A program made the translations under genes and the position numbers. From Prorocentrum cordatum (Eukaryota; Sar; Dinophyceae; Prorocentrales; Prorocentraceae): a DNA stretch of 64,000 nt. The stretch spans positions 117,507 through 181,506 of the forward strand of contig CAUYUJ010019369.1 of NCBI GenBank assembly GCA_963575745.1, in the 5' to 3' direction. Of this stretch, positions 38,672 to 51,184 are shown one piece after another (the stretch's first letter is position 1; the number at the start of each line of letters is the position of its first letter). The notes under the pieces were generated by a model that saw only the letters and a list, made by a program, of their open reading frames with translations, did not search any database and was not told where the DNA came from.

Positions 38672-39301
38672 TCACGAGCCGCTCTGGAGCGCTTTGGGGG
38701 CCCCTTTGACCCTCCGGCCCTGTTCGTATGCCTGCAATGTAGGTGAGAAAACCACGTTAGGCACGACCTTCACCTCGAACATCTCGCTGAGCAGCCCCAA
38801 AGCTCGCTGCCACTGCTCGCACTTCTCGCACGCGCTGATGCAAGCGCTGTAGCTGACGACATCGGGCTCAAGCTTTGCCTCAAGCATCTCTCTGAGCAGT
38901 CCCATGGCCCCCTGCCACTGCTCACCCTTCTCGCACGAGCTGATCGCAGCGTTACAGCTGATGACGCTGGCCTCCAATTTCTCGTCCACCATCTCGACCA
39001 GGAGCGACAATGCCCGCTGCCACTGGCCGCCTCTTCTGCACACGCTGCTGGTCGAAACGTAGAAGAACGGTCTAAGCCTCGCGCGCAAATTCGACTCCTC
39101 CCGGAACAGCTGCAGCGCTGCGCCCCACTGCTTCGTCCTCCCATACTTTTTGATACTGTCCTCGAATGAAGGAACTCCCTGTCGTGGTCGACGCTGGATG
39201 TCTAGCATCTCAGGAGTGCTTGAACCGCGGCGGCCAAAACCGAAATGGCTCGATGGTATGCCCCCATTCAACTCTCTCGAGCACCGTCCAACCATGCGCA
39301 C
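38672..39301 (-). CDS. PPR-repeat protein, 209 residues, partial
   Basis: Starts SFEDSIKKYGRTKQWGAALQ, a diverged first helix pair, then STSSVCRRGGQWQRALSLLV, SCNAAISSCEKGEQWQGAMG and SYSACISACEKCEQWQRALG: about four PPR units. The last ends in VVPNVVFSPTLQ, where TTTTCTCACCTACATTGCAG on the sense strand looks like an intron end, so the frame's final 20 residues may be intronic. Gene-specific spacing of Trp and Leu is normal for PPR. Same strand as the other PPR loci; target unknown. Confidence 0.7.
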   Translation of the reverse strand: MRMVGRCSRELNGGIPSSHFGFGRRGSSTPEMLDIQRRPRQGVPSFEDSIKKYGRTKQWGAALQLFREESNLRARLRPFFYVSTSSVCRRGGQWQRALSLLVEMVDEKLEASVISCNAAISSCEKGEQWQGAMGLLREMLEAKLEPDVVSYSACISACEKCEQWQRALGLLSEMFEVKVVPNVVFSPTLQAYEQGRRVKGAPKALQSGS

Positions 39302-39714
39302 GGCATCCTCCGCCTGCAGCTTACCAAAATGTTCCCCCGTTTCCTGCCCTGTTCCAACTCTTGTTGTGTGGAGGAGGGGGGGTCCAGCGCCCTCAAAAGA
39401 AATCCATGCGGACCCCTGAAGATTGATACTCGATCATCCTCGTCGAAAAACGTACTCTCTCCTCCGAGGCTAAGCCCGGGGGAACCAGCTTCTCACCATG
39501 AGCCGTTTACGGTCCAAGGGCCCAGGGGCTGGGCCAGGGCTCTGACAACGCAAGAACGGCAGCAGAAAACGACTGCAGGGCCCACTCCGTCCAGGACCCA
39601 CTCCATTCACGCGGAGAACCTCGACGCCACAACCCGCATCGTCGTTTTCCTCCTCTGCCAGGGCGCCCCCGGGTGCCTCAGCGACGGGCCGGACACGGGG
39701 GGGCGCCCTGGCCG

Positions 39715-39965
39715 CCAGCGACGACGACGACAACGACGACGACGACGATGACGACGACGACGACCTCCTCGGCACCGCCCTCGTCCACACCCTCGCCGTT
39801 GCCCTAGCCTTCGCCGCCGACGCCCTCGCGGTCGCAATCGTCGTCGCTGTCGCCATAGACGTCGCGAGTCGTCGCCGCCGACGCCACCGGTCGTCGCCGC
39901 CGCCGCCACTTTTGTCGCCGTCGCCGAGTCGTCGTCGTCGCCGTCGCTGGTCGTCGCCACCGTGA
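39715..39965 (+). repeat. GAC/GTC triplet-rich tract
   Basis: CGACGACGA and CGTCGCCGTCGC runs, giving Arg/Asp/Ser-rich shadow ORFs on both strands. No gene supported between 39,302 and 40,505. Confidence 0.8.
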
Positions 39966-40509
39966 AAGCGCGAGCTGCCCGCCTTCACGTCGCCAAAACG
40001 GTGGGGCAGGATACTCCTAACAAGCTCCTGGGCGGGAGGCGCGTCGTCGTCGGCGCAGGTGCCTCATGACTCGTGGGTAAAACCTACAAGAGGAACTGTC
40101 AGAAGCGCCCCTCAATCTTCTTCCTCCCCTTCCTCCTCCTCCGTCGTCATCGCTGATCCTTTACCCCTGCAATGCTTCACCGTCCGCATCCACCCTCTTT
40201 CTCACCCTCCTCCTTCCGCTCCCCCTCGCTCCCCTGCTCCTCACTACCCCTCGTCAATATCAATTCGCCAGCGCAGCGGGCCACAGATGTGCCAGATCCT
40301 CCACACAAGAAATTCAAGTTGGAGCGTTTAGATACTCAGTCCGCTAGCGCTGGAGGGCGGTCCCGGGGGATTTGCAGGCCTCGGGCGAAACGCTTGTCCT
40401 TCAGAATTCGTTGAAGATGCCTCGGGCGAGACGCTTGGTCTGCAGAGCTTGCAACACTTGACGCCCCAGGATGCCACAGGAGGCTCTGGGAGCGTAGACA
40501 CACGGTAAT

Positions 40510-41130
40510 TCACCAGTGATCCTGGCGCTCAGAACGTGGACGCTGCGTAATGTAAAAGGGATCGTGGCCCTGAGAGTACGGATGCAGCAACATGTACAAG
40601 GATCGTGGCCCTGGGAGTGTGGACGCAGCGTAATACACTAAGGATCGTTACCCTTGGAAAGCGGACGAAGCGTTAATTAGTAGGGATCGTGGCCGTGGGA
40701 GGGCACATCCAATGTGAAGGACAAAGGGCAAAGGGACCGTATTCCAACGCGGACGCAACGAAACTTTCTGGAGGATTTGTCCTGGGAGCGCCAACTCTGC
40801 GTAAATGTGTAAGGAGTTTTGCCCTTGGAGGGCGAACGCAGCGTAACTCACCAGGGATCGTGACGCTGGGAGCGCGAATAAAGTGTCATGTATGAGGGCA
40901 GCCCCGGGAGCGCGGACGTACCGTAATTCAGTAGAGACTGGCCCTCGGAGCGCGGACGCAGCGTACTTTACAGGGCATCGGGCCCCTGAGAGCGCGAACC
41001 AAGCCTATTTCATCAAGGACTGTGGCGCTAGGAGCGCGGATCTTTTTTACTTTGCAAGGGTCGTGGCGCTGGGACGTCGGATCCAGCGTTATCTACGCGG
41101 GATCGCCGCTCTCGGAGCGCGGACCCACTG
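40510..41130 (+). repeat. 42-bp tandem repeat, about 14 copies
   Basis: Units such as GGATCGTGGCCCTGGGAGTG followed by (T)GGACGCAGCGTAAT and a short AT-richer spacer. Clear copies start near 40,558, 40,600, 40,642 and 40,684, diverging later. The same family occurs at 52,230-52,400 and a fragment near 44,480. Confidence 0.85.
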
Positions 41131-41300
41131 AAATCCCACCAGCCTTGTAGGGCGTGAGTGGTTTAGAGCGTTTCCTCGTCCAACCTCCCTTCTTCCCCTT
41201 CGGGAACGGGTGTACCCCTCCCCCCATCCCCCTCCCCTCCCCCTCAACCTGCAGGCGGGGGGGGGGGAACGCGAGGGGTTGGAGCGTCCAAAACGGCCTC
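41131..41300 (+). repeat. dispersed module 'AAATCCCACC(A/G)GCC', copy 2
   Basis: Directly continues from the last 42-bp unit and leads into the CCAAGA-type block at 41,400. It shares GGCGTGAGTGGTTTAGAG with copy 3 at 56,146. Confidence 0.75.
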
Positions 41301-41399
41301 GGCGCGAAGGCACAAATCAGTGATGCGTCTAAGGTTTTGGCCACATGATGGCCTCGTGGCGGGGGGGAAGGCTACCTCACTGCGGCTCCTCCTTTGACC

Positions 41400-41650
41400 G
41401 ATCTCCTCCAAGACTACCCCAAGATGCACCCCGAGGCCCCAAAGAGGCCCCCAAGACGCCCCGAAGATGTTTCCTAAAGACCCCTACGAGACTCCCAAGA
41501 GACCTCCAACAGGCTCCCCCGAGGCACCCAAAACGCTTAAAGATGCCCTTGTACCCTCACGAGGAACCCAAGAGGCCCCAAGAGGCCTACAAGAAGCTCC
41601 CAAGAGACGCCCGATGAAACTCCGAAGGGCACCCAAGAGGCCTCTGGCAT
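41400..41650 (+). repeat. CCAAGAGGCCC minisatellite
   Basis: Plus-orientation units between the dispersed module and the CCT tract. Confidence 0.7.
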
Positions 41651-41669
41651 TTTTTCTGCTCGCCGTCCT

Positions 41670-41908
41670 CCTCCCTCCTCCTCCTCCTCCTCCTCCTCCT
41701 CCTCCTCCTCCTCCTCCTCCTCCTCCCCCTCCTCCGCCTCATCCGCCTAATCCTCGTCCTCATTCCAGTCCCCCATCATCATCATCATCAGCATCATCAG
41801 CATCATCATCATCTTCAGCAGCAGCATCCTCCTCCTCCTCATCATCATAACCATAATCATCATCGTCATCAGCATCATCATCGTCATCACCATCACCATC
41901 ACCATGAC

Positions 41909-41989
<81 letters not shown>

Positions 41990-42275
41990 ATCATCATCAG
42001 CATCATCACATCATCATCAGCATCATCACCAGCATCATCATCATCATCATCCTCATCATCCTCATCATCATCCCGATCACCACCACCACCACCATAATCA
42101 TCATCACCATCATCATAATCATTTTCTTCATCATCATCATCATCATCATAATAATCATCGTCCTCACCCGCATCTTCTCATCTTCACCCGCATCCTCGTT
42201 ATCCTCCTCCTCCGCCTCATCCTCATCCTCATCCTCATCCTCATCCTCATCGTCATCCTCCTCCTCATCATCATC
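41670..42275 (+). repeat. (CCT)n followed by (CAT)n microsatellite
   Basis: About 60 bp of CCT, then some 500 bp of CAT/CAG/CAC triplets. All His, Ile, Met and Asp runs come from it. Confidence 0.95.
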
Positions 42276-42813
42276 ATGTTTCACGGGGTCCGGTCCTTAC
42301 CTTTCGGCTTTCGGAGGCCTCTGGAAGAGGTGGCGGGCCAAAAGGAAGGGTCGCCGCGCCCTGCCCCTCCAGGGGTCCACGGGCGGGCACGCACGGCTGG
42401 CCCATGAGAACCAAGTCCGAACTCCCGCTGCGTTACCAGCGCCGACGCCTTTGTCCTCTCCCTCTCTTCTGGAGGGGATGAGAGGAAGTAGGAGGAGGGG
42501 GCTTTGGACACCGTACTCAGAAGTACATTTGAGGAACGCGTGCGGGCACGTAATTGTCCACTGGACAATTCGGCGTGCTGACCACACCAGAGGGCTCATC
42601 AATCAGAGCGTGGAGCACGCACGTTCCGCATTGTGAGGGGCTCGTTCGCATACGACCCCAGACTGTTCCCATTCGAGTACCTATCGCACCACGCAAACTC
42701 AAGACTTTAAGGATGAGACTTCCAAGCGGTCGTGGATCACCGAACTCTGTGGGTCGCCTCATCCTTCAAGATGGGCTTAGGCGTTCTGAAGCCTATAGCG
42801 TACTTGGCAGTCC

Positions 42814-42881
<68 letters not shown>

Positions 42882-42934
42882 GTCATCATCATCATCATCA
42901 TCGTCATCAGTATAATAATCAGCATCATCATCAC

Positions 42935-43004
<70 letters not shown>

Positions 43005-43020
43005 GCCAGCATCATAATCA
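42814..43020 (+). repeat. (CAT)n microsatellite
   Basis: About 200 bp of ATC repeats with few interruptions. The intervening 42,290-42,810 shows no supported gene. Confidence 0.95.
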
Positions 43021-43189
43021 TCTGCCTAATCCTCCTCCTCCCTCCCCCCTCCTTCCTCCTCTATCCCTTGTCCTTGTGAACAGCTCGTTCTTGACGCACC
43101 CCGAGGCCGTTCGAATGGGCGGGCGGGGCGCTTCGCATGAGACACCCTCACCAGTGATGATTCTGAAGCTTAGAACTTGGCAATAATTT

Positions 43190-43510
43190 CACCGATGGAG
43201 GGCGGGTCGCTTCCAACATGTGACTCTCGCGCTAGCGCCGCGCACTTGCGTTTTAATAATTTGCTAGAGTTCCATGGTTTGAAATCAGGTGGTTTGCACC
43301 ATATGGCTCTCGCCTCAGCACCGCGCACATTCGTTAACAAAAACTGACGAGGCTTCACAGATTGAGGGCGAATGGTTTTCAACATGTGACTCTCAGCTTA
43401 GCGCCGCGCACATTCGTGTAACAAAGTTTGCAAGGGTTTCACGGATTGAAGGCGGCTCATTTTCTAAATGTGGCTCTCGCCGTAGCAACGCGCACACTCG
43501 TCCTTAATAT
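43190..43510 (+). repeat. 82-bp tandem repeat, four copies
   Basis: CAACATGTGACTCTCGC or variants at about 43,214, 43,296, 43,379 and 43,461, each followed by GC(C/A)(C/A)CGCGCACATTCGT-like sequence. Divergence is 15-25 percent by eye. Confidence 0.85.
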
Positions 43511-43849
43511 CGCAGGAGTTGTCACTGATTCTCATGGCCAACGTACCATAATGTGCGATTTAGAGCGATTCAGGATTGTCAGGGCGCAAAAATTACGCTT
43601 ATTCGCTACGCTGACGTCCTGCGAGTGCAGTTCTGGCACAATTCAAAATCGCCAAAACGTACCAGTCAGGTTCACTCGTGGCGTTGGATTCCTGTGATTT
43701 TGTTTCGCACGCTTCTGGATTCAAGCGGATGTCCCACGACGGGGCATTTCCGCTCAGTGGGCATGAAAACGTTGAAGTGGCAGATGAGGAAGAGAGAGCT
43801 TGAAGGGAGGGTGGGTTCCAACATCGCTGATGCGTTCTGGATTTACCCT

Positions 43850-44085
43850 GGTCCTCCTCCACCTCCTCCTCCTTCTCCTCCCTCTCCTCCACCTCCTCCT
43901 CCTCCTCTATGTGTCCTCCTCCTCGTCCTCGTCCTCCTCCTCCTCCTCTGGTCCTTCCTCCATCCTTCCCCTTCTTGGGGCATGACAGTTTCCCAAGCTT
44001 TCTTCCACTGCGTGTTCCCCCACATGCATGATCAAAACAACTCGCCTGGGCACCTTTCTTGGATGGGGTGGTGAGGTTACGCGAA
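43850..44085 (+). repeat. TCC tract plus module copy 2
   Basis: Shorter TCC tract (to about 43,960), then the module shared with 37,047-37,175. Confidence 0.75.
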
Positions 44086-44159
44086 TGATTTATAATATAT
44101 GAAAGAGCGTGTCCATGGGAACACGGATCAAGCAGAGACGTGTTACATAAGAAATTGAT

Positions 44160-44395
44160 GTGTCCCCAAGCACGTTCCGTGGCTCGTCCCCTGGCGCGGC
44201 CCTTGCCACGTCCCAAGGCCTGCACTTTTCCTGGCGCGTCTGCGGCTCCTTTTCTGACACGTCCCGTGGCGCATCTCATGGCACGTCCACTGCCATGTCC
44301 CCTGGCACGCCCTCAAGCACATCCCGTGGCACGTTCCCTGGCTCGTCCTCTGGCGCAGTCCCTGGCTAGTCCTCTGGTGTTTCCTCTACCGTTGC
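44160..44395 (+). repeat. CCCCTGGCACGT minisatellite
   Basis: Units of about 12 bp, variants of CCC(C/G)TGGC(A/G)CGT. The same array occurs at 52,420-52,510. Both lie beside 42-bp-family sequence. Confidence 0.8.
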
Positions 44396-44699
44396 TGTGG
44401 CGGGTCCCGCGCACGTCGTCGCAACTTGCGAAGAGCCGTGGATATGAGAGCGCGGGTACAACGCAATGTACAGAGGAACTTGGTCCTGGGCGCGCGGACG
44501 GAGCCTAAATTTAGCTGCGCCCGCGTGCCCAGGGCCAAGGGACCCACTGCATTGACGTTGCAAGAGGATCGTGGTCGATGGACCAGGGATCTAGTCCGCC
44601 GACCCCTTGTGAGTCCCCAGGCGTGCGAGACTGTTCCCCCGCCCTTGAAACCCCTGCAAGGACCCCAAACCCGCAACCCGACCCCCACACATGGCAGAA

Positions 44700-45310
44700 C
44701 ACAGCCCCGGACCGAACTCATCAGGGAGGTCCAGGCGCCCCAGGCTCGCTCGGGAGCGCCAAGACAGCCCCAGAAGCTGCTCGAGAAGCCCCCAAGACGG
44801 TCGAAAAGAGTCCGCAATCGCCAAAATATCGTTCCAATACGCCCAAGATGGCCGTAAGACGGCCAAAGACGCCCTGAAAACGCCCCCCGAAAGCGCAAGA
44901 GGCCCCGAAAGCGCAAGAGGCCGCCTGTCATGGCCCTGAGAGGCCAAAATCGTTGATGTTCCTTTGTTTCTTTTCTTCCAAATGTATGTTGAATTCTCCA
45001 TTTGTGGGCTTAGCCGACGCTTCACGACGGCCCAGGAGGCCCCGAAAAGCGTTCCAAAAAAGCCCAAGAGCCCCGAAAACGCTTCAAAACGGCCCAAGAT
45101 GGGCTCCAGGACGGCCCAAGAGGCGCCCGACAGGGCCTAAGAGAGCCCCGAAAAAAAATCCAATAAGTGCCCAAATAGGGGGACCCACAATTCACAAATC
45201 TAGCTCTCCGCCCCTACAAGACCCCATGATAACCGCAACAGGCCCCATAAGAGGGCCCCCGAAGGCCCCAACGAGGCCCAAGAGGTACCCAATAGGCCCT
45301 AAAGAAGCTT
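44700..45310 (+). repeat. CCAAGAGGCCC minisatellite
   Basis: Plus-orientation block with a unique insert at 44,940-45,010. Overlapping ORFs are Pro/Arg-rich shadows. Confidence 0.7.
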
Positions 45311-45454
45311 GACTACCTCAAAACTGCCCCCCAAGAGGCACCGAAACTGTCTCCCAGAGACCCCCGACATCTGGACCACGAGATTTTCTCGAACATTCCA
45401 GAAGCCTGCCTCGCACCCACCACCCAAGGTCGGTGGCGGGATAGGCCGACGGCC

Positions 45455-45880
45455 ACACATACATACCAACCGACCTACCTGCCGACCTGCCAACCCCCTT
45501 TCCGGTCTCCCTACATACATACACATATATGCATACAAACCGCCATACCTTCAGACATACAGATTTACATAGAGGCATGCATTGACATTTACAGGGTTGA
45601 ATACATACAGACACACGTGCATACATGCATTCATCCATACATGCGCACTTACATGCACACATGGACCATGCATGCATGCATCCATGTAACCGTACATACA
45701 TACGTGCACACATGCATACATTACATTGCACCACGACGTTGCGACACACTACAACCCGATATATATCGCAACATATGACATAACATGACGCAAATACCCC
45801 GTACATACATACATGCATGCATACACACCTACAGATTTACTACATACATACATACATATACACACAAATACACTCAAATC
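45455..45880 (+). repeat. (ACAT)n-type simple repeat
   Basis: Degenerate TACATACATGCATACA sequence for more than 400 bp, with alternating purine-pyrimidine character. Confidence 0.9.
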
Positions 45881-46099
45881 GTGCCCGACGGCCCATTCAC
45901 TACAGGAGCGAAGGGAAAAGGCCCGCCCCTTCTTGCGACGGGCAACGGGAAACGTCCGTCTTGGACCCCCGCCCTAACGGCGGAGGGAAACCTGCAGGGC
46001 GGGCGGGGGGATCAAGGCAGCTGCAGCCGCTCAAGCCAGACTGCTGCCAGGCGAGAGAGAGAGAGGGAGGGAGCCACCAGCACGACCTACAAGAACGAA

Positions 46100-46920
46100 C
46101 ATGATATCAAAGGGGATGGTACCACCCAAGCAACACAAAAGGGACAACAACGACGACAAAAAACTCCAGCAACAAAAAGGGACAACACCGACTAACAAGG
46201 ATTCATATGGACGTCGACGCCGAAAAACGACTGAAAGGGAGCGAATCGACGAAAAGGGATTCGAGAGCATTGCAACGACAAAACGGACAAATATTGGTCT
46301 GCGCGAAATTAGAAATGCGAATCGGAACTGGAAGTACGAAAAGGGGCCAGAGGAAACGAGATAGACAAAAGAACTGACAGGGACATTCAAGACGAAGTGG
46401 GCCAAAAAGGGACTGAGGCGGCAAACAGAAACGACCACAACGAAAAGGGACTCGAACGACGAAAAGGGACTCGAACTACGAAAAGGACTCGAACGACGAA
46501 CAGGAACTCAGAAGGGCCGAAGCGACGAAAAGCCACCAACACGAGCTGCAAGGCTGAACCTAATATCACAGGAGATATACCAGAACAGCAAAGAGGGACT
46601 GAAGCAACAAATAGGGACGACAACGACGAAAAGGGACTCCAACGACGAAAAAGGGCGCCAACGACGAGAGGGACTCCAACGGCCAGAATCGACGACAAAG
46701 GCCTCGAAGGCATTGCAACGACGAAACGGACATTTCAAAGACTGCAAACACCGAAACCTACGAAGGGGAACTGCAACGACGAAACGGGACCAAAAAACAA
46801 CCACATCGACGAAAAACCTGAAAAGGGATTCGCGCGACAAAGCGAAACCAAACGGGACTCAACCGACGAAAGGGGACTCAACCGACGAAAAATGATTCAA
46901 ACGAGGCGACGGTCACAAAG
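46100..46920 (+). repeat. GACGAAAAGGGACT(C) degenerate minisatellite
   Basis: Units near 18 bp (AACGACGAAAAGGGACTC) clear at 46,430-46,520 and 46,620-46,690, degenerate elsewhere. It creates Lys/Arg/Thr ORFs without domain features. Confidence 0.75.
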
Positions 46921-46999
46921 GCACAGAAGCGACGAGATGCACCCGCCCCCCTCCCCCCCTGGAGCTGGCAACGCACCATGGCGGGCAGAGCCACGACTT

Positions 47000-47460
47000 A
47001 AAAACGGCCAGGGCGGCCCGCGATGGCCCCGAAGATTGCCCCCGAAGGCCGCAAGGAGACCACCGAGAGCGCCTCCAGAAGCAAAACACATTGGCTTCAA
47101 TTTTTTGGTGGATTTCAGCGTTCTCGCATTTTCTCCTGAGGGCCACGACACCGAAGCAGCCTCCAAAACAGCCCCAGTACGGCCCAAGAGGGCCCTATGA
47201 CTACGAACGCACACGGTCCACAGGCCCCGAAAACGTTCCAAGAAGCCCTCACGACGGCCAAAGAGGGGGTTCTGACACGATTCCCCCCCCCACGAAACTC
47301 CTCATTTCCTTCATCGCCCTTTCTGACACGGGAAGCGGCCACACAAAGACGGCTTCCGAAGCGACCAGACGGCGCAAGAGCACCTCAAGAGGCCCCACGG
47401 ACGCCCCCTTTGAAGCCCCAAGAGACCCCACAAAGAATCCCAAAGGTCCCCACGACGACT
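47000..47460 (+). repeat. CCAAGAGGCCC minisatellite
   Basis: Diverged plus-orientation units, interrupted near 47,090-47,130 by unique sequence. Confidence 0.65.
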
Positions 47461-47488
47461 GAACTGTACGTGGCCCTGTCCGGTCCGT

Positions 47489-47605
47489 GGTCGGCGGGAT
47501 GGCGCAAGCTTCTTGAGTTAACGTCCGGAGGTGACATGCTGAGCGGCAGCGTTTTCTGCGGATGCTGTAATACAACGTATCCAATGTATCAACGACCGCA
47601 GAATT
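47489..47605 (+). repeat. dispersed module with CTGAGCGGCAGC and AACGTATCCAATGT, copy 1
   Basis: GTCGGCGGGATGGCGCAAGC starts it. CTGAGCGGCAGCGTTTT and AACGTATCCAATGTATC match 51,228-51,305. The 5' part alone also occurs at 5,322 and 55,203. Confidence 0.7.
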
Positions 47606-47734
47606 TCTACATCGTGCGCTATGTTGAATTATTCCCCATATCCTAAGGATTGGGGTTCTTGTTATTACTCTGACGCCTCCCACTCCTCCTCCTCCTTCTT
47701 CCTCCCGCTCGCGCCTCCCTCCTCCCAATGATAA

Positions 47735-47832
47735 TCACCAGATAAGACAAGACAAGATAAGATACTACAAGGTAAGATAAGATAGCACAATATATGATAA
47801 TAAGAGATTTCAAGATAAGATAAGATAAGTTA
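47735..47832 (+). repeat. GATAA-rich simple repeat
   Basis: GATAAGA units with variants, immediately before the 152-bp satellite. Confidence 0.8.
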
Positions 47833-47852
47833 AGCTCACACTCACACTCTCT

Positions 47853-49142
47853 CATGATCACAAAACGCTGCCAGGGGCATCATTTGGGAGCCCCAAGGGG
47901 GAGCCACCCTGGCTGATCTCACGAGCCCGTTCGCGCCGATTTTGGTGGGACGTCTCAGCTAGAATTGCCGTTTGGCGCCCCCAACATGTATCTCTTGAGA
48001 GCCTCATGGTCACAAAACGCTGCCAGGGGCATCATTTGGGAGCCCCAAGGGGGAGCCACCCTGGCTGATCTCACGAGCCCGTTCGCGCCGATTTTGGTGG
48101 GACGTCTCAGCTAGAATTGCCGTTTGGCGCCCCCAACATGTATCTCTTGAGAGCCTCATGGTCACAAAACGCTGCCAGGGGCATCATTTGGGAGCCCCAA
48201 GGGGGAGCCACCCTGGCTGATCTCACGAGCCCGTTCGCGCCGATTTTGGTGGGACGTCTCAGCTAGAATTGCCGTTTGGCGCCCCGAACATGTATCTCTT
48301 GAGAGCCTCATGGTCACAAAACGCTGCCAGGGGCATCATTGGGAGCCCCAAGGGGGAGCCACCCTGGCTGTTCTCACGAGCCCGTTCGCGCCGATTTTGG
48401 TGGGACGTCTCAGCTAGAATTGCCGTTTGGCGCCCCGAACATGTATCTCTTGAGGGGCCATGGTCACAAAACGCTGCCAGGGGCATCATTTGGGAGCCCC
48501 AAGGGGGAGCCACCCTGGCTGATCTCACGAGCCCGTTCGCGCCGATTTTGGTGGGACGTCTCAGCTAGAATTGCCGTTTGGCGCCCCCAACATGTATCTC
48601 TTGAGAGCCTCATGGTCACAAAACGCTGCCAGGGGCATCATTTGGGAGCCCCAAGGGGGAGCCACCCTGGCTGATCTCACGAGCCCGTTCGCGCCGATTT
48701 TGGTGGGACGTCTCAGCTAGAATTGCCGTTTGGCGCCCCCAACATGTATCTCTTGAGAGCCTCATGGTCACAAAACGCTGCCAGGGGCATCATTTGGGAG
48801 CCCCAAGGGGGAGCCACCCTGGCTGATCTCACGAGCCCGTTCGCGCCGATTTTGGTGGGACGTCTCAGCTAGAATTGCCGTTTGGCCCCCCAACATGTAT
48901 CTCTTGAGAGCCTCATGGTCACAAAACGCTGCCAGGGGCATCATTTGGGAGCCCCAAGGGGGAGCCACCCTGGCTGATCTCACGAGCCCGTTCGCGCCGA
49001 TTTTGGTGGGACGCTCAGCTAGAATTGCCGTTTGGCCTCCCCAACATGTATCTCTTGAGAGCCTCATGGTCACAAAACGCTGCCAGGGGCATCATTTGGG
49101 AGCCCCAAGGGGGAGCCACCCTGGCTGATCTCACGAGCCCGT
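47853..49142 (+). repeat. 152-bp satellite, eight full copies plus a partial
   Basis: CACAAAACGCTGCCAGGGGC starts at 47,859, 48,011, 48,163, 48,315, 48,465, 48,617, 48,769, 48,920 and 49,071, so the period is 150-152. Copies are almost identical, implying recent amplification. The ninth is cut at CACGAGCCCGT where the GA tract begins. Short ORFs inside repeat with the unit. Confidence 0.95.
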
Positions 49143-49339
49143 GACGAGAGAGAGAGAGAGAGAGCAAGAGAGAGAGAGAGAGGAAGCGAGAGAGAGGGAG
49201 AGGAGAGAGAGAGAGAGAGAGCGGAGAGAGAGAGAGAGGGGGGGAGTTGAGAGAGGAGACAGGCGAGAGAAAGAGAGAAGAGAGAAGAGAGAGAGAGAGA
49301 AGAGAGAAGAGAGAAGAGAGAGAGAGAGATAGAGATAGA

Positions 49340-49371
<32 letters not shown>

Positions 49372-49392
49372 AAGTGGAAAGAGAGGGGGGGG

Positions 49393-49425
<33 letters not shown>

Positions 49426-49566
49426 AGAGAAGCGAAGAGAAGAGAAGAGAGAGATAGAGAGAGAGAGCGAGAGACGAGAGAGAGAGAGAGAGCAGAGAGA
49501 GAGAGAGAGAGAGAGCGGGAGAGAGCGAGGGAGAGCGAGAGAGAGCGAGAGAGAGCGAGTGAGAGC

Positions 49567-49603
<37 letters not shown>

Positions 49604-49642
49604 CGACAGAGAGCGAGAGAGAGCAAGAGAGAGCGAGAGAGC

Positions 49643-49686
<44 letters not shown>

Positions 49687-49751
49687 GAGAAAGAGAGAGA
49701 GAGAGATAGAGAGAGAGAGAAGAGAAGAGAAGAGAAGAGAAGAGAGAGAGC

Positions 49752-49784
<33 letters not shown>

Positions 49785-50025
49785 GAGAGAGCAGAGAGAG
49801 AATAGAGAGAAGAGAGAGAGGAGAGAAAGAGAGAGAGAGAGAGGCAGAGATAGAGGCAGAGAGAGAGAGGCACAGAGAGAGAGGCAGAGAGAGAGACAGG
49901 CAGAGAGACAGAGGCAGAGAGAGAGGCAGAGAGAGAGAGAGGCAGGGAAAGAGAGGCAGGGACAGAGAGAGGGCAGAGAGAGAGAGAGAGAGACAGAGAG
50001 AGCAGAGAGAGCAGAGAGAGAGGCA
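49143..50025 (+). repeat. (GA)n microsatellite, about 880 bp
   Basis: Purine tract of AGAG with GAGC and AGGC variants. The 342-residue Ser/Leu ORF and the Arg/Glu ORF across it are artefacts. Confidence 0.97.
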
Positions 50026-50229
50026 GCTCAGTCACACTTAAATCCAGATTCCTCACCGAGTCCCACCACCAAGGGAGCGCCAGCAAGGAGATGCACATAT
50101 GGGGATCCCCACGCAGTGAATAATTATGTCTCCCCCCTAACCCCCTCTGGAATCACGCCCTTCCAAAAAGACCCACCGTCTCTCGGGCTTTACAAACCTG
50201 TGAAAAAAAACGGTGGGTGATCTTCGATT

Positions 50230-50730
50230 TGGGCCTCTGGGGGGCCCAAAAAAGCCGCAAATGGACCAGGATTGCCTCGGGCCCGGCCAAGCCGGCCCCG
50301 AGACGGCCCAAGATTGCCCCTCCAGGGCTTACGAGGCCCTCAAGGCGGCCCACGAGACCCCCAGAGCGTCCACAAAAGCCTCCAGGGACCAAAAACCTTG
50401 ATCTTCCATGGCTTTTTGAAAAGACTTTATCGTTCTCGCCTGCTTCGACTTTCAAAAACCCATGACGACCAAAGCAGCGACCAAAATTGCCCCACGAAGG
50501 CGCAAGAAACCAAAAAAAGTAGCCCCAAACTGCCCCGGAGCAACCAAAGACGGCCCCCATCACAATCCAGGAAGCCCCTACGAAAGCCCAAACGAACCCC
50601 AAGAACGCCCCAAGGCGGCCGCGAGAAGCCCCAAAGCGGCCTCCGGAGGGGTCCGACGAGTTTCTAACCTGCCACGAAGGCCCCAAAACGGACCGACACG
50701 ACACCACGAAACCCTGAAGAGCGTTCCGAA
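50230..50730 (+). repeat. CCAAGAGGCCC minisatellite
   Basis: Plus-orientation degenerate block. 50,735-51,220 shows two copies of GGCGTGACATAGA(A/T)ACT (50,889 and 50,970), about 80 bp apart, and no gene. Confidence 0.65.
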
Positions 50731-51184
50731 AAGCTAAGAAGCCTCACTGAAGCACCCGAAAACGCTCTTGCGCATCGAACAGACAGCTTCATCAAACAGC
50801 TCCGCAAGCTGGCCCTCCGTGCATGTGCGACGCTTGTCGGGAGGGAGGGGAAGTGTCAATGTCACGCTGCCGCGGGGTGCTCCAGGCGGCGTGACATAGA
50901 AACTTCCTCGCATTTCCCCCGAAAAGACGACGCAGATCGACAATAGCACGCTGGCTGGGCCCCCACGGCGGCGTGACATAGATACTCCTCCCCCCCGAAC
51001 CTGTACAGGCGGTCAGCCGACCGAACGTTGAGATGTTGCTCCTAGCTCGACGCGCGCGACGAAGTCCAGCGCACCTCTTTAGGACAGCTCTCGAAGAATC
51101 CATTCAACCCTAGCGCGCCCGAAGACAGCCAGGGGCGCTCCCAAAAGTCAACCAAGTCTCATGAAGTCGATGCCCGCACTCTCC

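Noticed and set aside
47853-49142. CRISPR-like array
   Set aside because: Whole 152-bp units repeat with no variable spacers; this is a satellite in a eukaryotic genome.
49070-50098. 342-residue Ser/Leu ORF and the opposing Arg/Glu ORF
   Set aside because: Produced by the GA microsatellite.
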